Below, in pieces: positions 1 to 8,211 of a stretch of 64,000 nt of DNA. The notes under the pieces were generated by a model. It had not been told where the DNA came from. It worked only from the letters and a program-made list of their open reading frames with translations, and searched no databases. Position 1 is the first letter of the stretch. Every line of letters starts with the position of its first letter. Source of the stretch: CAJXMH01 sp964001305 (GTDB lineage Bacteria > Bacteroidota > Bacteroidia > Flavobacteriales_E > Vicingaceae); assembly GCA_964001305.1 (NCBI GenBank), contig CAXFAI010000029.1, positions 62,001 through 126,000 on the forward strand, given 5' to 3'. The position numbers were made by a program, and so were the translations under genes.

Positions 1-1078
1 CTAGCAACAGAATCAACCTTCTTCTTGACTCTAAGGCTGATTCTTTTTGAGTCAAATCCAATTGAGTTAATGCAAGTTGCTTTTCTTTTTGCTCAGTTTG
101 ATAGCGTATTTCTAATTCTGAAATTTTTTTGCTCGTTTCTAAATTGACTAATGAATCGTTGATAACCCTACTTTTTTTTGACCACTCATATGCAGTTTCA
201 AAATCTTCGGTTTCAGCATAATAATCTTCAAATAAGCTATAAACAATTCTTTTTAAGTGTAAATCTGAAAACCTTTCGGAAGCAAGTTCTGCTTTTTTAA
301 GATAGATTAATGAACTATCATATTGCTGGTTACTCAAATATGCAGCACCAATATTTGCCAAGGTATTTCCAACTTCATAATCTTCGCCCATTTCTTCAAA
401 CAACAACAACGCTCTTCTATAATACTGAGCTGATTCTTGATTTCGATTTAAACGACCTAAAGTATTACCAATACTGCCGAGTGAAGAAGCGATCCATCTT
501 ATATTTCCTGTTTCTTCTCGTATTTCTAAAGCCTGTTTGTGCGTTTCTAAAGCTTGTTCATAATTGTTTTGGCGATGATAAACTGTGCCCAAAGTATTAA
601 GTGCAATTCCTTCATCTTCTTTGTCGCCTGCTTCTCTACTTAATTCTAAACAACGAAGACCATATTTAATAGCCAAGTCATACTGCTTGATGTTTTTGTA
701 AAGAATACTTAAGTGACTTAGAACGGCCCGAGTACCTCGAGAATAGTTTATTTTCTCGGTTATTTCTAATGATTTCAAATAATATTCAACGGCTTTTTCT
801 GATAAACCATTTCTAGCATGTGCGTAGCCTAAACAATTGTAAACATCAGAAAGTAAAGTGTCGTTTACTTCTTCGTAATAAGCAATCGCCTTTTTTCCAT
901 AATGCAAAGAAGAATCTACATTATACCGAGCAAGAAACCAGGTTAAATCTGCTTGATGCTTTGCCTTTTCAGCACCAGAACTTTGTCTTTCTAATTGTTT
1001 AATACTGTCTAAACGAGCATTTTGGCCTAAGCAATAGCTAGCCAAGAATAAAAACAAAAGGAATACACTATTTCTCAT
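1..1078 (-). CDS. TPR-containing sensor histidine kinase, N-terminal part (runs off the window)
   Basis: A reading frame open from an ATG at 1078 down to base 1, about 359 codons, with the 3' end outside the window. The protein starts with a signal peptide (MRNSVFLLFLFLASYCLGQ) and then holds six or so TPR-like repeats (motifs such as YNCLGYAHARNGLSEKAVEYY and ALNTLGTVYHRQNNYEQALE), then a coiled segment (QKEKQLALTQLDL). At the window edge a basic-hydrophobic stretch (RRRLILLL) looks like the start of a membrane helix. This is the N-terminal layout of the kinase encoded just upstream, so a NarL-partner type kinase domain is expected beyond the edge; that part is inferred. The ATG lies 11 bases inside the preceding gene (ATGAGAAATAG overlap), so translation is probably coupled. 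Confidence 0.8.
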   Translation of the reverse strand, partial: MRNSVFLLFLFLASYCLGQNARLDSIKQLERQSSGAEKAKHQADLTWFLARYNVDSSLHYGKKAIAYYEEVNDTLLSDVYNCLGYAHARNGLSEKAVEYYLKSLEITEKINYSRGTRAVLSHLSILYKNIKQYDLAIKYGLRCLELSREAGDKEDEGIALNTLGTVYHRQNNYEQALETHKQALEIREETGNIRWIASSLGSIGNTLGRLNRNQESAQYYRRALLLFEEMGEDYEVGNTLANIGAAYLSNQQYDSSLIYLKKAELASERFSDLHLKRIVYSLFEDYYAETEDFETAYEWSKKSRVINDSLVNLETSKKISELEIRYQTEQKEKQLALTQLDLTQKESALESRRRLILLL

Positions 1079-3128
1079 TGAATACTTCAATTGGAATTCT
1101 AACTGTAACAATCGTTCCACTTTGTGGACTAGGTTCAAAGTTTACTTCACCACTTAAAGGATTCAATCTACTCTTAATATTCAAAAGGCCATGTCCTTCC
1201 TTACCTTCTCCCTCTTTTATACCTACACCATTATCTTCTACAATTAAGATGAGTTTATCCTTATTCTTAAATAATTGGATAGCCACTTTTCTCGCTTTTG
1301 AATGTTTAATGATATTATTAATCAGCTCTTGACTAATTCGATACAAACTGACCTCTATTTTTTCTTTTAATCGCTCAGTGATTCCAAAGTGCTCAAATTC
1401 ATACTCAATACCTGAATTTCCTAAACTTTTTTCAAGCATATCTTGAATGGCTTCTTTCAAGCCCAATTCGGTTAATGCTTTGGGCATCATTTGGTGTGAA
1501 ATAGAACGAACCTCGTCAGCAGATTCGTTTAAAATATCATTGAGTTTTTCAAGCTCCTCTCCTTGTTCTGGGTTATTTGTCCGTATGGATTGAGCCAATT
1601 TTTGAAAAGCCATTTTTAAACCGCTTAACTGCTGACCAACACCATCATGTAAATCTTTAGATATTCGCTTACGCTCCTCTTCTTGTGCATTAATAACTGC
1701 CTCTGTTCTTTTATCTCTTTCTTTAACTATTGCCGCGTTTTTCTCTGCTTGGCTTTTCCTTTTGTTGATTTGCACAATAATTAAAGTAATTAAAAATGCA
1801 GCAATCAAACCTGAAATTAAGAGTGTGATCCAGTTCTTCTGCTGTGAAATTTCTAATTCATTTTTTGCCTTTATATTGCTTAATTGAGCAATTTCTTTTT
1901 CCTTCTCTGCTGTTCTATACTCAGTTTCTAACCAGTCTATTTTTTCTTGTGCCTTTAAATTAGTTAGCGAATCTTTCAAATGAATCCATTTCTCTAAATA
2001 CTTAATGGCAGAATCAGCTTGATTTAATTGCTGATAAGCTTGGTATAAGCCATCGTAATTGGCTTGTATAACATCGGGCATGCCATACATAGTGCTTCTC
2101 TTTAAGGAGTTTCTAAGATGAGGCAGTGCTTCTTTTGCTTGTTCTCGATTTAAGTAGTTGATGCCCAACATGTTTTCTCCTAAGGTTGTCTGATAACCGA
2201 AATCATTTCTTTCACTTATTCCTAAAGCTTTTGTGATAAGCGTTTTGGCTGAATCGTAAGCTTCAATCTGCTCATAATAAATAGCCAAATTCATCATTTG
2301 ACCGGCTATAGAAGAAGAATCTTCCAATTGCTTAGCGTATTCAAAGGCTTTTTGATAGCAATAATAGGCTGAATCCCATTGCTCTGTTTGTCTATAAATT
2401 TCGCCAAGGTTTCCATAACTAGAGCTTAAGCCATCTATATCATTTGTTTCTTGATTTATGCGAAAGCTTTTAAGGTGATAATACTTTGCCTTTTCTAAGT
2501 TTCCGAGGTAATCGTAAATCAATCCAATTGAGTTGAACGTCTTAGAAATCTCAGACTCATCACCTTGCTTTTTTGCATTCTCTAAACTTTTAAAGGCAAC
2601 TTCTAAAGACTCTACATATTTACCTTGAGAGTTATAGATTGAGCTTAGGTTGTGCAAAAGTTGTTTGTTTATGGCAAGTTCACCTAAAGAATCTGCTAAA
2701 CGATACAATTCCCACATAATGGAAGCCGAAGAATCGAGATCTCCTTTAAAATAAAAGGTCAAACCTATATTCATCCGGTTATCTAGATAGGCTTTGTAAA
2801 CTTTATTGCGAAGATTGATTTCTGCACATTTTTCAAGCTTTTCTGCACCTTCATCCATTCTGCCTTGCATCAAGTCGATAACCCCAAGTGTATTTAAGGC
2901 ATTAGCATATTCTGATTCGTACTCGTCCGTACTTGCTAAGTCTAGGGCAAGATTGGCTAATGAATCTGCTTTTTTAATGTTGGTAGAACGATAAGACCAA
3001 GCTAATGAATTCAAGGCTTTTAGCTTTACCTCCAAGTTTTGACTCGTATCTAAAACAGCTAGTAAGCTGTCATTCGATTTAGCAATTAAAGCCACAAAAA
3101 AAAGGCTCAGGAAAAAGAGTTTTTTCAT
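1068..3128 (-). CDS. TPR-repeat sensor histidine kinase (HisKA_3 / NarX-DegS type)
   Basis: 686 residues. A signal peptide (residues 1-18) is followed by a periplasmic TPR array to about residue 400, a coiled coil, one membrane helix (WITLLISGLIAAFLITLIIV, about 435-455) and a cytoplasmic kinase. The H-box is RKRISKDLHDGVGQQLSGLK, the HisKA_3 form with the phospho-accepting His followed by Asp. The ATP-binding domain has an N-box (ELINNIIKHSKA), a G1-box (DNGVGI) and a G2-box (GHGLLNIKSRL). Such kinases normally phosphorylate a LuxR/NarL-type regulator, but none is in the window. The gene lies 31 bp after pccB and overlaps the next TPR kinase by 11 bp, so yebC-pccB-kinase-kinase may be cotranscribed. 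The signal sensed is unknown; the TPR array suggests protein or peptide binding in the periplasm. Confidence 0.85.
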   Translation of the reverse strand: MKKLFFLSLFFVALIAKSNDSLLAVLDTSQNLEVKLKALNSLAWSYRSTNIKKADSLANLALDLASTDEYESEYANALNTLGVIDLMQGRMDEGAEKLEKCAEINLRNKVYKAYLDNRMNIGLTFYFKGDLDSSASIMWELYRLADSLGELAINKQLLHNLSSIYNSQGKYVESLEVAFKSLENAKKQGDESEISKTFNSIGLIYDYLGNLEKAKYYHLKSFRINQETNDIDGLSSSYGNLGEIYRQTEQWDSAYYCYQKAFEYAKQLEDSSSIAGQMMNLAIYYEQIEAYDSAKTLITKALGISERNDFGYQTTLGENMLGINYLNREQAKEALPHLRNSLKRSTMYGMPDVIQANYDGLYQAYQQLNQADSAIKYLEKWIHLKDSLTNLKAQEKIDWLETEYRTAEKEKEIAQLSNIKAKNELEISQQKNWITLLISGLIAAFLITLIIVQINKRKSQAEKNAAIVKERDKRTEAVINAQEEERKRISKDLHDGVGQQLSGLKMAFQKLAQSIRTNNPEQGEELEKLNDILNESADEVRSISHQMMPKALTELGLKEAIQDMLEKSLGNSGIEYEFEHFGITERLKEKIEVSLYRISQELINNIIKHSKARKVAIQLFKNKDKLILIVEDNGVGIKEGEGKEGHGLLNIKSRLNPLSGEVNFEPSPQSGTIVTVRIPIEVFNEK

Positions 3129-3159
3129 GAGCCTAAAGTAAAAATTTTAACGATTTGAT

Positions 3160-4701
3160 TTACAAAGGAATATTCCCGTGTTTTTTCTTCGGCAGATTGT
3201 CTACTTTATTTTCTAGCATTTTAAAGGCCTTAATCAACTTTTCTCGAGTTTGGTCAGGACGAATAACTTCATCTACATATCCTCTCGCTGCCGCATTATA
3301 AGGGTTGGCAAACATTTCTGCGTATTCATCTTCTTTCTCTTTCAATTTGGCTTCTTGGTCATCTGCTTCTTGAATTTCTTTTCTAAATATAATTTCAGCA
3401 GCTCCTTTCGCACCCATAACTGCAATTTCTGCACTTGGCCATGCAAAATTCATATCAGCACCAATGTGTTTTGAGTTCATTACATCATAAGCTCCACCAT
3501 AAGCTTTTCGAGTAATTACAGTTACTCTTGGCACGGTAGCTTCACTAAAAGCATAGAGCAATTTAGCTCCATTGGTGATAATAGCATTCCATTCTTGGTC
3601 AGTTCCAGGTAAAAAACCAGGTACATCTTCAAAAACTAAAAGTGGAATGTTAAAGGCATCACAAAAACGGACAAATCGAGCTCCTTTGGTCGAGCTATTA
3701 ATGTCTAAAACTCCAGCTAAAAAAGCAGGTTGGTTGGCAACAATACCGATTGACCTTCCAGCCAATCTTGCAAATCCTACTACAATGTTTTCAGCAAAAT
3801 CTTTATGAACTTCATAAAATGAGTCTGCATCTACCGTATTGTCAATAACTTCTCTAATGTCGTAAGGCTGACCAGCATTTTCTGGTATAATGCTATTAAG
3901 CTTTTCACGACTTTCATCTCCTGCTTGATAATCAACCGCTGGTGCATCTTCTTCGCAATTTTGAGGAACGTAAGACAACAATTTCTTAATTCCATTGATA
4001 CACTCTATTTCATTCGCATAGGTAAAATGTGTAACTCCTGATTTTGTAGAATGTGCCGAAGCTCCTCCCAATTCTTCTGAAGTAACTTCTTCATGAGTTA
4101 CTGTTTTTACGACATTGGGCCCCGTTACAAACATATATGAGGTATTTTCTACCATCATAATAAAGTCAGTTAATGCTGGCGAATAAACCGCACCACCTGC
4201 ACAAGGACCCATGATAGCAGATAATTGCGGAATAACTCCACTTGCTTGGGTGTTTCGGTAAAAAATATCGGCATAACCTCCAAGTGAAACCACTCCCTCT
4301 TGTATTCTAGCTCCGCCTGAATCATTTAAACCAATTAAAGGTGCACCATTTTTCATGGCCAAATCCATGATTTTAACAATCTTCTCAGCATGAGCTTCTG
4401 CCAATGAACCACCCATTACGGTAAAATCTTGAGCAAATACGTAAGTCAATCTACCATTTACAGTTCCATATCCGGTAACTACTCCATCGCCTAAAGGCTT
4501 GTTTTTGTCTAAACCAAAATTGTTACTTCGGTGAGTTACAAACATCCCGATTTCCTCAAAAGAGCCTTCGTCCATTAAAAAATGGATTCGCTCACGTGCT
4601 GTCAGTTTGTTTTTACTGTGTTGCGCTTCTATTCGCTTTTCACCTCCGCCAAGTTTGGCTTTTTCAATTTTATCTTCTAGTTCCTTGAATTTATCTTGCA
4701 T
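3160..4701 (-). CDS. pccB: Acyl-CoA carboxylase carboxyltransferase (propionyl-CoA carboxylase beta chain)
   Basis: 513 residues, the normal length for PccB-type carboxyltransferases. These transfer CO2 from carboxybiotin to propionyl-CoA (or another acyl-CoA) giving methylmalonyl-CoA. Family marks visible: N-terminal KLTARERIHFLMDEGSFEE, the acyl-CoA site SGGARIQEGVVSLGGYADIF, the GPCAGGAVYSPALTDF loop, the biotin-half glycine pair in KAYGGAYDVMNSKHIGAD, and the typical C-terminal tail KKHGNIPL. The biotin carboxylase/carrier subunit (PccA) is not in the window, so the acyl-CoA specificity (propionyl versus methylcrotonyl or acetyl) rests on overall resemblance. The gene follows yebC by 32 bp. 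Confidence 0.85.
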   Translation of the reverse strand: MQDKFKELEDKIEKAKLGGGEKRIEAQHSKNKLTARERIHFLMDEGSFEEIGMFVTHRSNNFGLDKNKPLGDGVVTGYGTVNGRLTYVFAQDFTVMGGSLAEAHAEKIVKIMDLAMKNGAPLIGLNDSGGARIQEGVVSLGGYADIFYRNTQASGVIPQLSAIMGPCAGGAVYSPALTDFIMMVENTSYMFVTGPNVVKTVTHEEVTSEELGGASAHSTKSGVTHFTYANEIECINGIKKLLSYVPQNCEEDAPAVDYQAGDESREKLNSIIPENAGQPYDIREVIDNTVDADSFYEVHKDFAENIVVGFARLAGRSIGIVANQPAFLAGVLDINSSTKGARFVRFCDAFNIPLLVFEDVPGFLPGTDQEWNAIITNGAKLLYAFSEATVPRVTVITRKAYGGAYDVMNSKHIGADMNFAWPSAEIAVMGAKGAAEIIFRKEIQEADDQEAKLKEKEDEYAEMFANPYNAAARGYVDEVIRPDQTREKLIKAFKMLENKVDNLPKKKHGNIPL

Positions 4702-4733
4702 GAAGTAATTTTTTCAGTTTTTAAAAATAGGGC

Positions 4734-5489
4734 TTATTCCATTTCGGCCGCTAATTCTTCTGTCATTTCCATATTGTGATACACCGTATTTACATCATCG
4801 TCTTCTTCAAATTTTTCAATAATGTTTAATACCTTCTTACCCTCCTCTAAATCCAAGCTTGAGGTTGTTTTTGGAATTCGTTGTAACTCTTGACTTTCAG
4901 GCTCAATGCCTAACTCTTCTAGCTTTTTTTGCATATTTCCAAAGTCTTCAAATGAAGTATAAACTATAACAAACTCTTCATCTTTCTCCACTTCTTCAGC
5001 TCCTCCATCAATCAGTTCCATTTCAAACTCATCCATGTCTTTCCCTTCAATTGCTATTAAAGGAATACTAAAAACCCCTTTTCGATCGAAGATAAACTCC
5101 AATGAACCATTAGTTCCTAAACTGCCTCCGTATTTGTTAAAAATAGCCCTTACATTGGAAACTGTTCGGTTAATATTGTCCGTAGTTGCTTCAACAAATA
5201 GTGCAATTCCACCGGGTCCGTAACCCTCGTAAGTGACTTCTTGATAGCTTTCACTGTCTTTATCAGAAGCTTTTTTGATGGCCCGATTAATATTGTCTTT
5301 GGGCATGTTAACCCCTTTGCCATTAGCAATGGCTAGTCGTAACCTTGGATTAGCATCCGGATCCGGTCCTCCACCTTCTTTAACCGCAATAGCGATTTCC
5401 TTTAAGATTCTGGTAAATACTTTCGCACGTTTGGCATCTTGAGCTCCCTTACGGCGCTTAATATTTGCCCATTTACTATGTCCTGCCAT
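4734..5489 (-). CDS. yebC: YebC/PmpR/TACO1-family protein
   Basis: 251 residues. The N-terminus MAGHSKWANIKRRKGAQDAK is the YebC hallmark. It is followed by GGPDPDANPRLRLAI, the NMPKDNINRAIKKA helix and the YEGYGPGGIALFVE segment, then an acidic C-terminal domain. Members are described as DNA-binding regulators (PmpR) and as translation factors acting on stalled ribosomes (TACO1 and bacterial homologues). Which role applies here cannot be read from sequence. First gene of a minus-strand run toward pccB; a -7 element lies at 5508-5515. Confidence 0.93.
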   Translation of the reverse strand: MAGHSKWANIKRRKGAQDAKRAKVFTRILKEIAIAVKEGGGPDPDANPRLRLAIANGKGVNMPKDNINRAIKKASDKDSESYQEVTYEGYGPGGIALFVEATTDNINRTVSNVRAIFNKYGGSLGTNGSLEFIFDRKGVFSIPLIAIEGKDMDEFEMELIDGGAEEVEKDEEFVIVYTSFEDFGNMQKKLEELGIEPESQELQRIPKTTSSLDLEEGKKVLNIIEKFEEDDDVNTVYHNMEMTEELAAEME

Positions 5490-5507
5490 AAAAACTAATT
5501 TGACCTA

Positions 5508-5515
5508 CAAAAATA
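5508..5515 (-). promoter_or_regulatory. Bacteroidota -7 element for yebC
   Basis: On the minus strand the sequence reads TATTTTTG, matching TAnnTTTG. It ends 18 nt before the yebC ATG. No clear -33 TTTG was found at the usual spacing, so the call is tentative. Confidence 0.45.
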
Positions 5516-5554
5516 AGAAAGCAAAGCATTTGAAAAAGGATAAGATTCAGACAT

Positions 5555-5589
5555 AAAAAAGGCCTATCAAATTGAGTTTTTGATAGGCC
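5555..5589 (-). terminator. Intrinsic terminator after the outer-membrane barrel gene
   Basis: A perfect 10-bp inverted repeat (GGCCTATCAA at 5561-5570, TTGATAGGCC at 5580-5589) with a 9-nt loop. Read on the minus strand it is followed by a run of six T (5560-5555), and it begins 30 bp after the stop of the barrel gene at 5619. It separates that gene from yebC. Confidence 0.9.
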
Positions 5590-5618
5590 CATCCCAGAAA
5601 CTGTAGTTTAACTATTGA

Positions 5619-6458
5619 CTAAAACGATACTAAAGAGATGCCAATGGTAAAGGGATATAATTCAGGTCCTTTGTCTTTATCAAACATGGGAGTTAAGCTG
5701 TAGGATGCAAAGAGTGTAAAATCTCCATAACCAATTCTAGCTACTGCATTCATTCTAAATGGACTCATGTTAAAGTCAGTGCGATTTTTTACTTTATACT
5801 CTTTTCCAGATTGATCGTAAATCTGCTTGGTTTTTGAACCTACACGCATACTGCCCATAACTCCTGCTGCTAAGTGGAATGAATGTTCTGCATCTTTACC
5901 AATATTAGTTTCAAACATCAAAGGCAAATTCAACATGGTTGATTTAAAACGATTTTTTTCAATGTCTTTAGTAGGATCAACTACACCAATGGTGGTGTCT
6001 TCATCGGCAAATACGCTAACACTTCTATCTAAATCATAGCTGTTAAATTCAAAGCCTAAACCAGTCATAATTCCAAACTTTTCTTTGGCTATAGGAATGT
6101 AGTATTCCATAAAATTGATGCTAACTGAAATGGATTTTGAATAATTCAAGTCCATAAATTGTGCTTCTTTCTGAAGGTCTACACTGTTTTCAGGACTTAA
6201 AAAGCCATTGATTCCCAAATCAATTCCTGCAAAGTGATTCCACCTTTGTTTGCTGATGTGATGAATGCTAACGGTATCTTTTTTCTCTTCAGAATCTGCT
6301 TCATCATCTTCGCGAGCAATGATTATAATCTTTTTCTTTTTCGTTGTAATTCGAATAGTGTCTTTAGCGGTAGTATCCGATTTAACAACAACCTCTTGTG
6401 CCATCAGAAATGGTAAGGCCAAGAAAAGGCTTAAACTAAGGGCAACTAACTTTTTCAT
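5619..6458 (-). CDS. Outer-membrane beta-barrel protein, target of the adjacent ECF sigma factor
   Basis: 279 residues. A signal peptide (cut after FLMAQ, about residue 20) precedes a Lys/Asp/Glu-rich linker (KKKKIIIIAREDDEADSEE). From about residue 75 there are alternating amphipathic strands (FAGIDLGINGFLS, FGIMTGLGFEFNSYDL, FRMNAVARIGYGDFTLFASYSLTPMF) and a C-terminal aromatic strand ending in F, as in PorT/OMP_b-brl-type barrels. No transport or enzymatic motif is visible. It lies downstream of the sigma/anti-sigma pair but has its own promoter at 6486-6513, which copies the promoter of the sigma operon, so it is probably a direct target of that sigma factor. The long charged periplasmic linker could contact the anti-sigma factor; that is speculation. 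Confidence 0.75.
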   Translation of the reverse strand: MKKLVALSLSLFLALPFLMAQEVVVKSDTTAKDTIRITTKKKKIIIIAREDDEADSEEKKDTVSIHHISKQRWNHFAGIDLGINGFLSPENSVDLQKEAQFMDLNYSKSISVSINFMEYYIPIAKEKFGIMTGLGFEFNSYDLDRSVSVFADEDTTIGVVDPTKDIEKNRFKSTMLNLPLMFETNIGKDAEHSFHLAAGVMGSMRVGSKTKQIYDQSGKEYKVKNRTDFNMSPFRMNAVARIGYGDFTLFASYSLTPMFDKDKGPELYPFTIGISLVSF

Positions 6459-6485
6459 TTTCTATATCTTTTGGTTTCTGTATGT

Positions 6486-6513
6486 GTGACGGTTATGTTT
6501 TAAAATAGTTACA
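6486..6513 (-). promoter_or_regulatory. ECF-type promoter of the barrel gene
   Basis: Minus strand: TGTAACT (6513-6507), 15 nt, CGTCAC (6491-6486). The AAC and CGTC cores are the -35 and -10 signatures of many ECF sigma factors. The same two boxes with the same 15-nt spacing lie before the sigma gene at 8050-8077. Confidence 0.75.
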
Positions 6514-6524
6514 GCCGAACAAAA

Positions 6525-7541
6525 TTATTTTTTACTGATGCTAAAATTGCCAAAATTCATGGCAAATTGTAAGCCTTTTTTTCCAGCACTAAGATTGATT
6601 TTATCTTTAGTTAAATCAGCTATTTCTTCAGCTAAAACTTCACTCACCGTTTTATTTTGTAAAACTTCTTCGTTGAATTTTTGCTTGGCATATTCTTTTA
6701 AAGGCAACTCTTCAGCTGATTGATCGGCTGGAATTTCAACACTTTCTACCACTGGTTCTACAGAAGCCAAGTCTTCCACTACTTCTTCAATTTGAGGTAT
6801 ATCTTCTTTTTGAATTGCTTTCTTATCTGTTGACTCAGCTAAATCTTCAAAGGGTAAATTTGGTTGAATGGACTCTAATTCATTTTTAGGCAATTCGCTT
6901 GGCTTATTGACATCCACTTTAGCCGCCATATAATCCGTTGATTTAGTAGACTGCTCAGGAGTTTCTGAAGACAATACATAGTTAAAATCTGGTTTGTCTA
7001 GAGCATCAGAAGAGTAAGAGATTGAGTTTAATCGCTCTAATTGATATAGAGGATCTACAGATGGGTTATTAAAAAAGAATAAAGCTAAAACAGCTGCTGC
7101 CACTGAAATTGATGTTGCATAAAATTGCCAATAAATAACTTTTGTCCTTTTCTTTAATTCATTTTTGGAAGCGTAAAAAACGCCCTCTTCAGGAAGTTTT
7201 GTCTTCTCGTAAAGTGCAATTTCATCGATTAAAGCTGGCGACCTTTCTATTAAGGCCGCCAATTCACTTTGCTCTTCCTCATTTAATGTATCTTCAATAG
7301 AGCCAATGATTAAATAATCTTTTCTAGCAAGACCAGTTCCTTCCTCCCGAAGTAAACTCTCTTTTGGAAACTCAATGGTTTCTGCTTCCAGAGAAACATT
7401 TTCAAAAGCCCCTAATTCTGCTTTCAATTCGGGATTTTTACTTAAAAAATCATTCAAAGCCATTTGGTCGGCTTCGTTCAAATTTCCTTCTAGATAGTCT
7501 AGAAAAAAGGCTTCGTAGTTATGTAGATTAATTTCACTCAT
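6525..7541 (-). CDS. Anti-sigma factor (Bacteroidota membrane type)
   Basis: 338 residues. The cytoplasmic N-terminus has two copies of a short helical module: DYLEGNLNEADQMALNDFL..NPELKAEL (about residues 14-42) and a related EDTLNEEEQSELAALIERSPALIDEI (about 82-107). One membrane helix follows (ATSISVAAAVLALFFF, about 143-158). The periplasmic part is acidic and low in complexity and ends in FGNFSISKK. This layout is typical of anti-sigma proteins encoded next to ECF sigma genes in this phylum; no zinc-binding HxxxCxxC motif is present. Its ATG overlaps the sigma stop codon by one base (TAATG), which implies translational coupling and a fixed ratio of the two proteins. Confidence 0.75.
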   Translation of the reverse strand: MSEINLHNYEAFFLDYLEGNLNEADQMALNDFLSKNPELKAELGAFENVSLEAETIEFPKESLLREEGTGLARKDYLIIGSIEDTLNEEEQSELAALIERSPALIDEIALYEKTKLPEEGVFYASKNELKKRTKVIYWQFYATSISVAAAVLALFFFNNPSVDPLYQLERLNSISYSSDALDKPDFNYVLSSETPEQSTKSTDYMAAKVDVNKPSELPKNELESIQPNLPFEDLAESTDKKAIQKEDIPQIEEVVEDLASVEPVVESVEIPADQSAEELPLKEYAKQKFNEEVLQNKTVSEVLAEEIADLTKDKINLSAGKKGLQFAMNFGNFSISKK

Positions 7542-8026
7542 TAAATCACATGTTCTATGCTTACTAAATAATCTTTCAGGGCCTTTCTTGCTCTAAAGAT
7601 GTACACTTTTACTTGCGATAAACTCAAAGCCGTTATTTCTCCAATTTCTTCATAATTATACCCTTCATAGTCGCGTAACATCACTACCGAACGTTGTATT
7701 TCTGGCAAGCGGTTTAAGGCCTCTTGCAAAACTTCATTTAATCCGTGATGAACCGCTGCTTGCGCATACTGCCCTTCTTGCACTTCGTTCCAGTTGCCTT
7801 GTTTTTTGTATTTTCTAATTTTATCAATCATAGTTCGGTATGCTGTAGTAAACAAATACGACTTGGCTTTACTCCCGTCTACCGTATCTCTTTTTTGCCA
7901 CATTTTCTCAAACGCATCTTGTACAATATCTTTCGCCTTTTCCTCATCTCTCAAGTTTTTTAGCACAAAGCGAAAAACATTGTCTGAGTAAAGCTCAACA
8001 GTAGTATTGTACTCTTTAGTGGTCAT
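7541..8026 (-). CDS. ECF-subfamily RNA polymerase sigma factor
   Basis: 161 residues, the usual size for an ECF sigma factor with only regions 2 and 4. Region 2 shows VFRFVLKNLRDEEKAKDIVQ, AFEKMWQKRD and the AKSYLFTTAYRTMIDKIRK segment that binds the -10 region. Region 4 shows LNRLPEIQRSVVMLRDYEGY, YEEIGEITALSLSQVKVYIF and RARKALKDYL, the helix-turn-helix for the -35. The gene is cotranscribed and coupled with the anti-sigma gene. A promoter with ECF-like boxes at 8050-8077 implies autoregulation. Confidence 0.92.
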   Translation of the reverse strand: MTTKEYNTTVELYSDNVFRFVLKNLRDEEKAKDIVQDAFEKMWQKRDTVDGSKAKSYLFTTAYRTMIDKIRKYKKQGNWNEVQEGQYAQAAVHHGLNEVLQEALNRLPEIQRSVVMLRDYEGYNYEEIGEITALSLSQVKVYIFRARKALKDYLVSIEHVI

Positions 8027-8049
8027 TCGTTAGTAATCGTTATGTAGCT

Positions 8050-8077
8050 GTGACGCACAACTTTCGGAAAAGTTACA
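8050..8077 (-). promoter_or_regulatory. Autoregulatory ECF-type promoter of the sigma/anti-sigma operon
   Basis: Minus strand: TGTAACT (8077-8071), 15 nt, CGTCAC (8055-8050), ending 23 nt before the sigma ATG. It is identical in both boxes and in spacing to the promoter of the barrel gene (6486-6513), while the spacers differ completely. Confidence 0.75.
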
Positions 8078-8185
8078 ACCTTTTTTATTTTTTTATTGAT
8101 TCCATGAAAATTAGCCTTATTTCTCTCATAATTTACCCTTAACAAATCTTTATACCACACCCATTTACCAACGCTTTACTATGTG

Positions 8186-8193
8186 TACCTTTG
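8186..8193 (+). promoter_or_regulatory. -7 element (TACCTTTG) for rluB
   Basis: A perfect TAnnTTTG match 18 nt before the ATG at 8212. A weak -33 (TTTA at 8164-8167, 18-bp spacer) precedes it. Its position rules out the in-frame TTG at 8191 as the start, since that codon lies inside the promoter. Confidence 0.65.
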
Positions 8194-8211
8194 CGCTTTA
8201 AAATCAGCATT

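Noticed and set aside
310..1002. Two small plus-strand open frames (310-600 and 820-1002).
   Set aside because: They are antisense to the continuous TPR kinase frame at 1-1078 and have no recognisable features.
4589..4602. CACGTG core inside pccB as a third parS site.
   Set aside because: The flanks lack TGTTC and GAACA-type bases; only the central six bases match.
8059..8074. Inverted repeat AACTTT-N4-AAAGTT as an operator for the sigma operon.
   Set aside because: It falls partly in the promoter spacer and is not shared by the sister promoter at 6486-6513, so it is probably chance overlap with the -35 box.
8191..8211. An earlier in-frame TTG start for rluB.
   Set aside because: It lies inside the perfect -7 promoter element TACCTTTG (8186-8193), so it would be upstream of the transcript; the ATG at 8212 fits.
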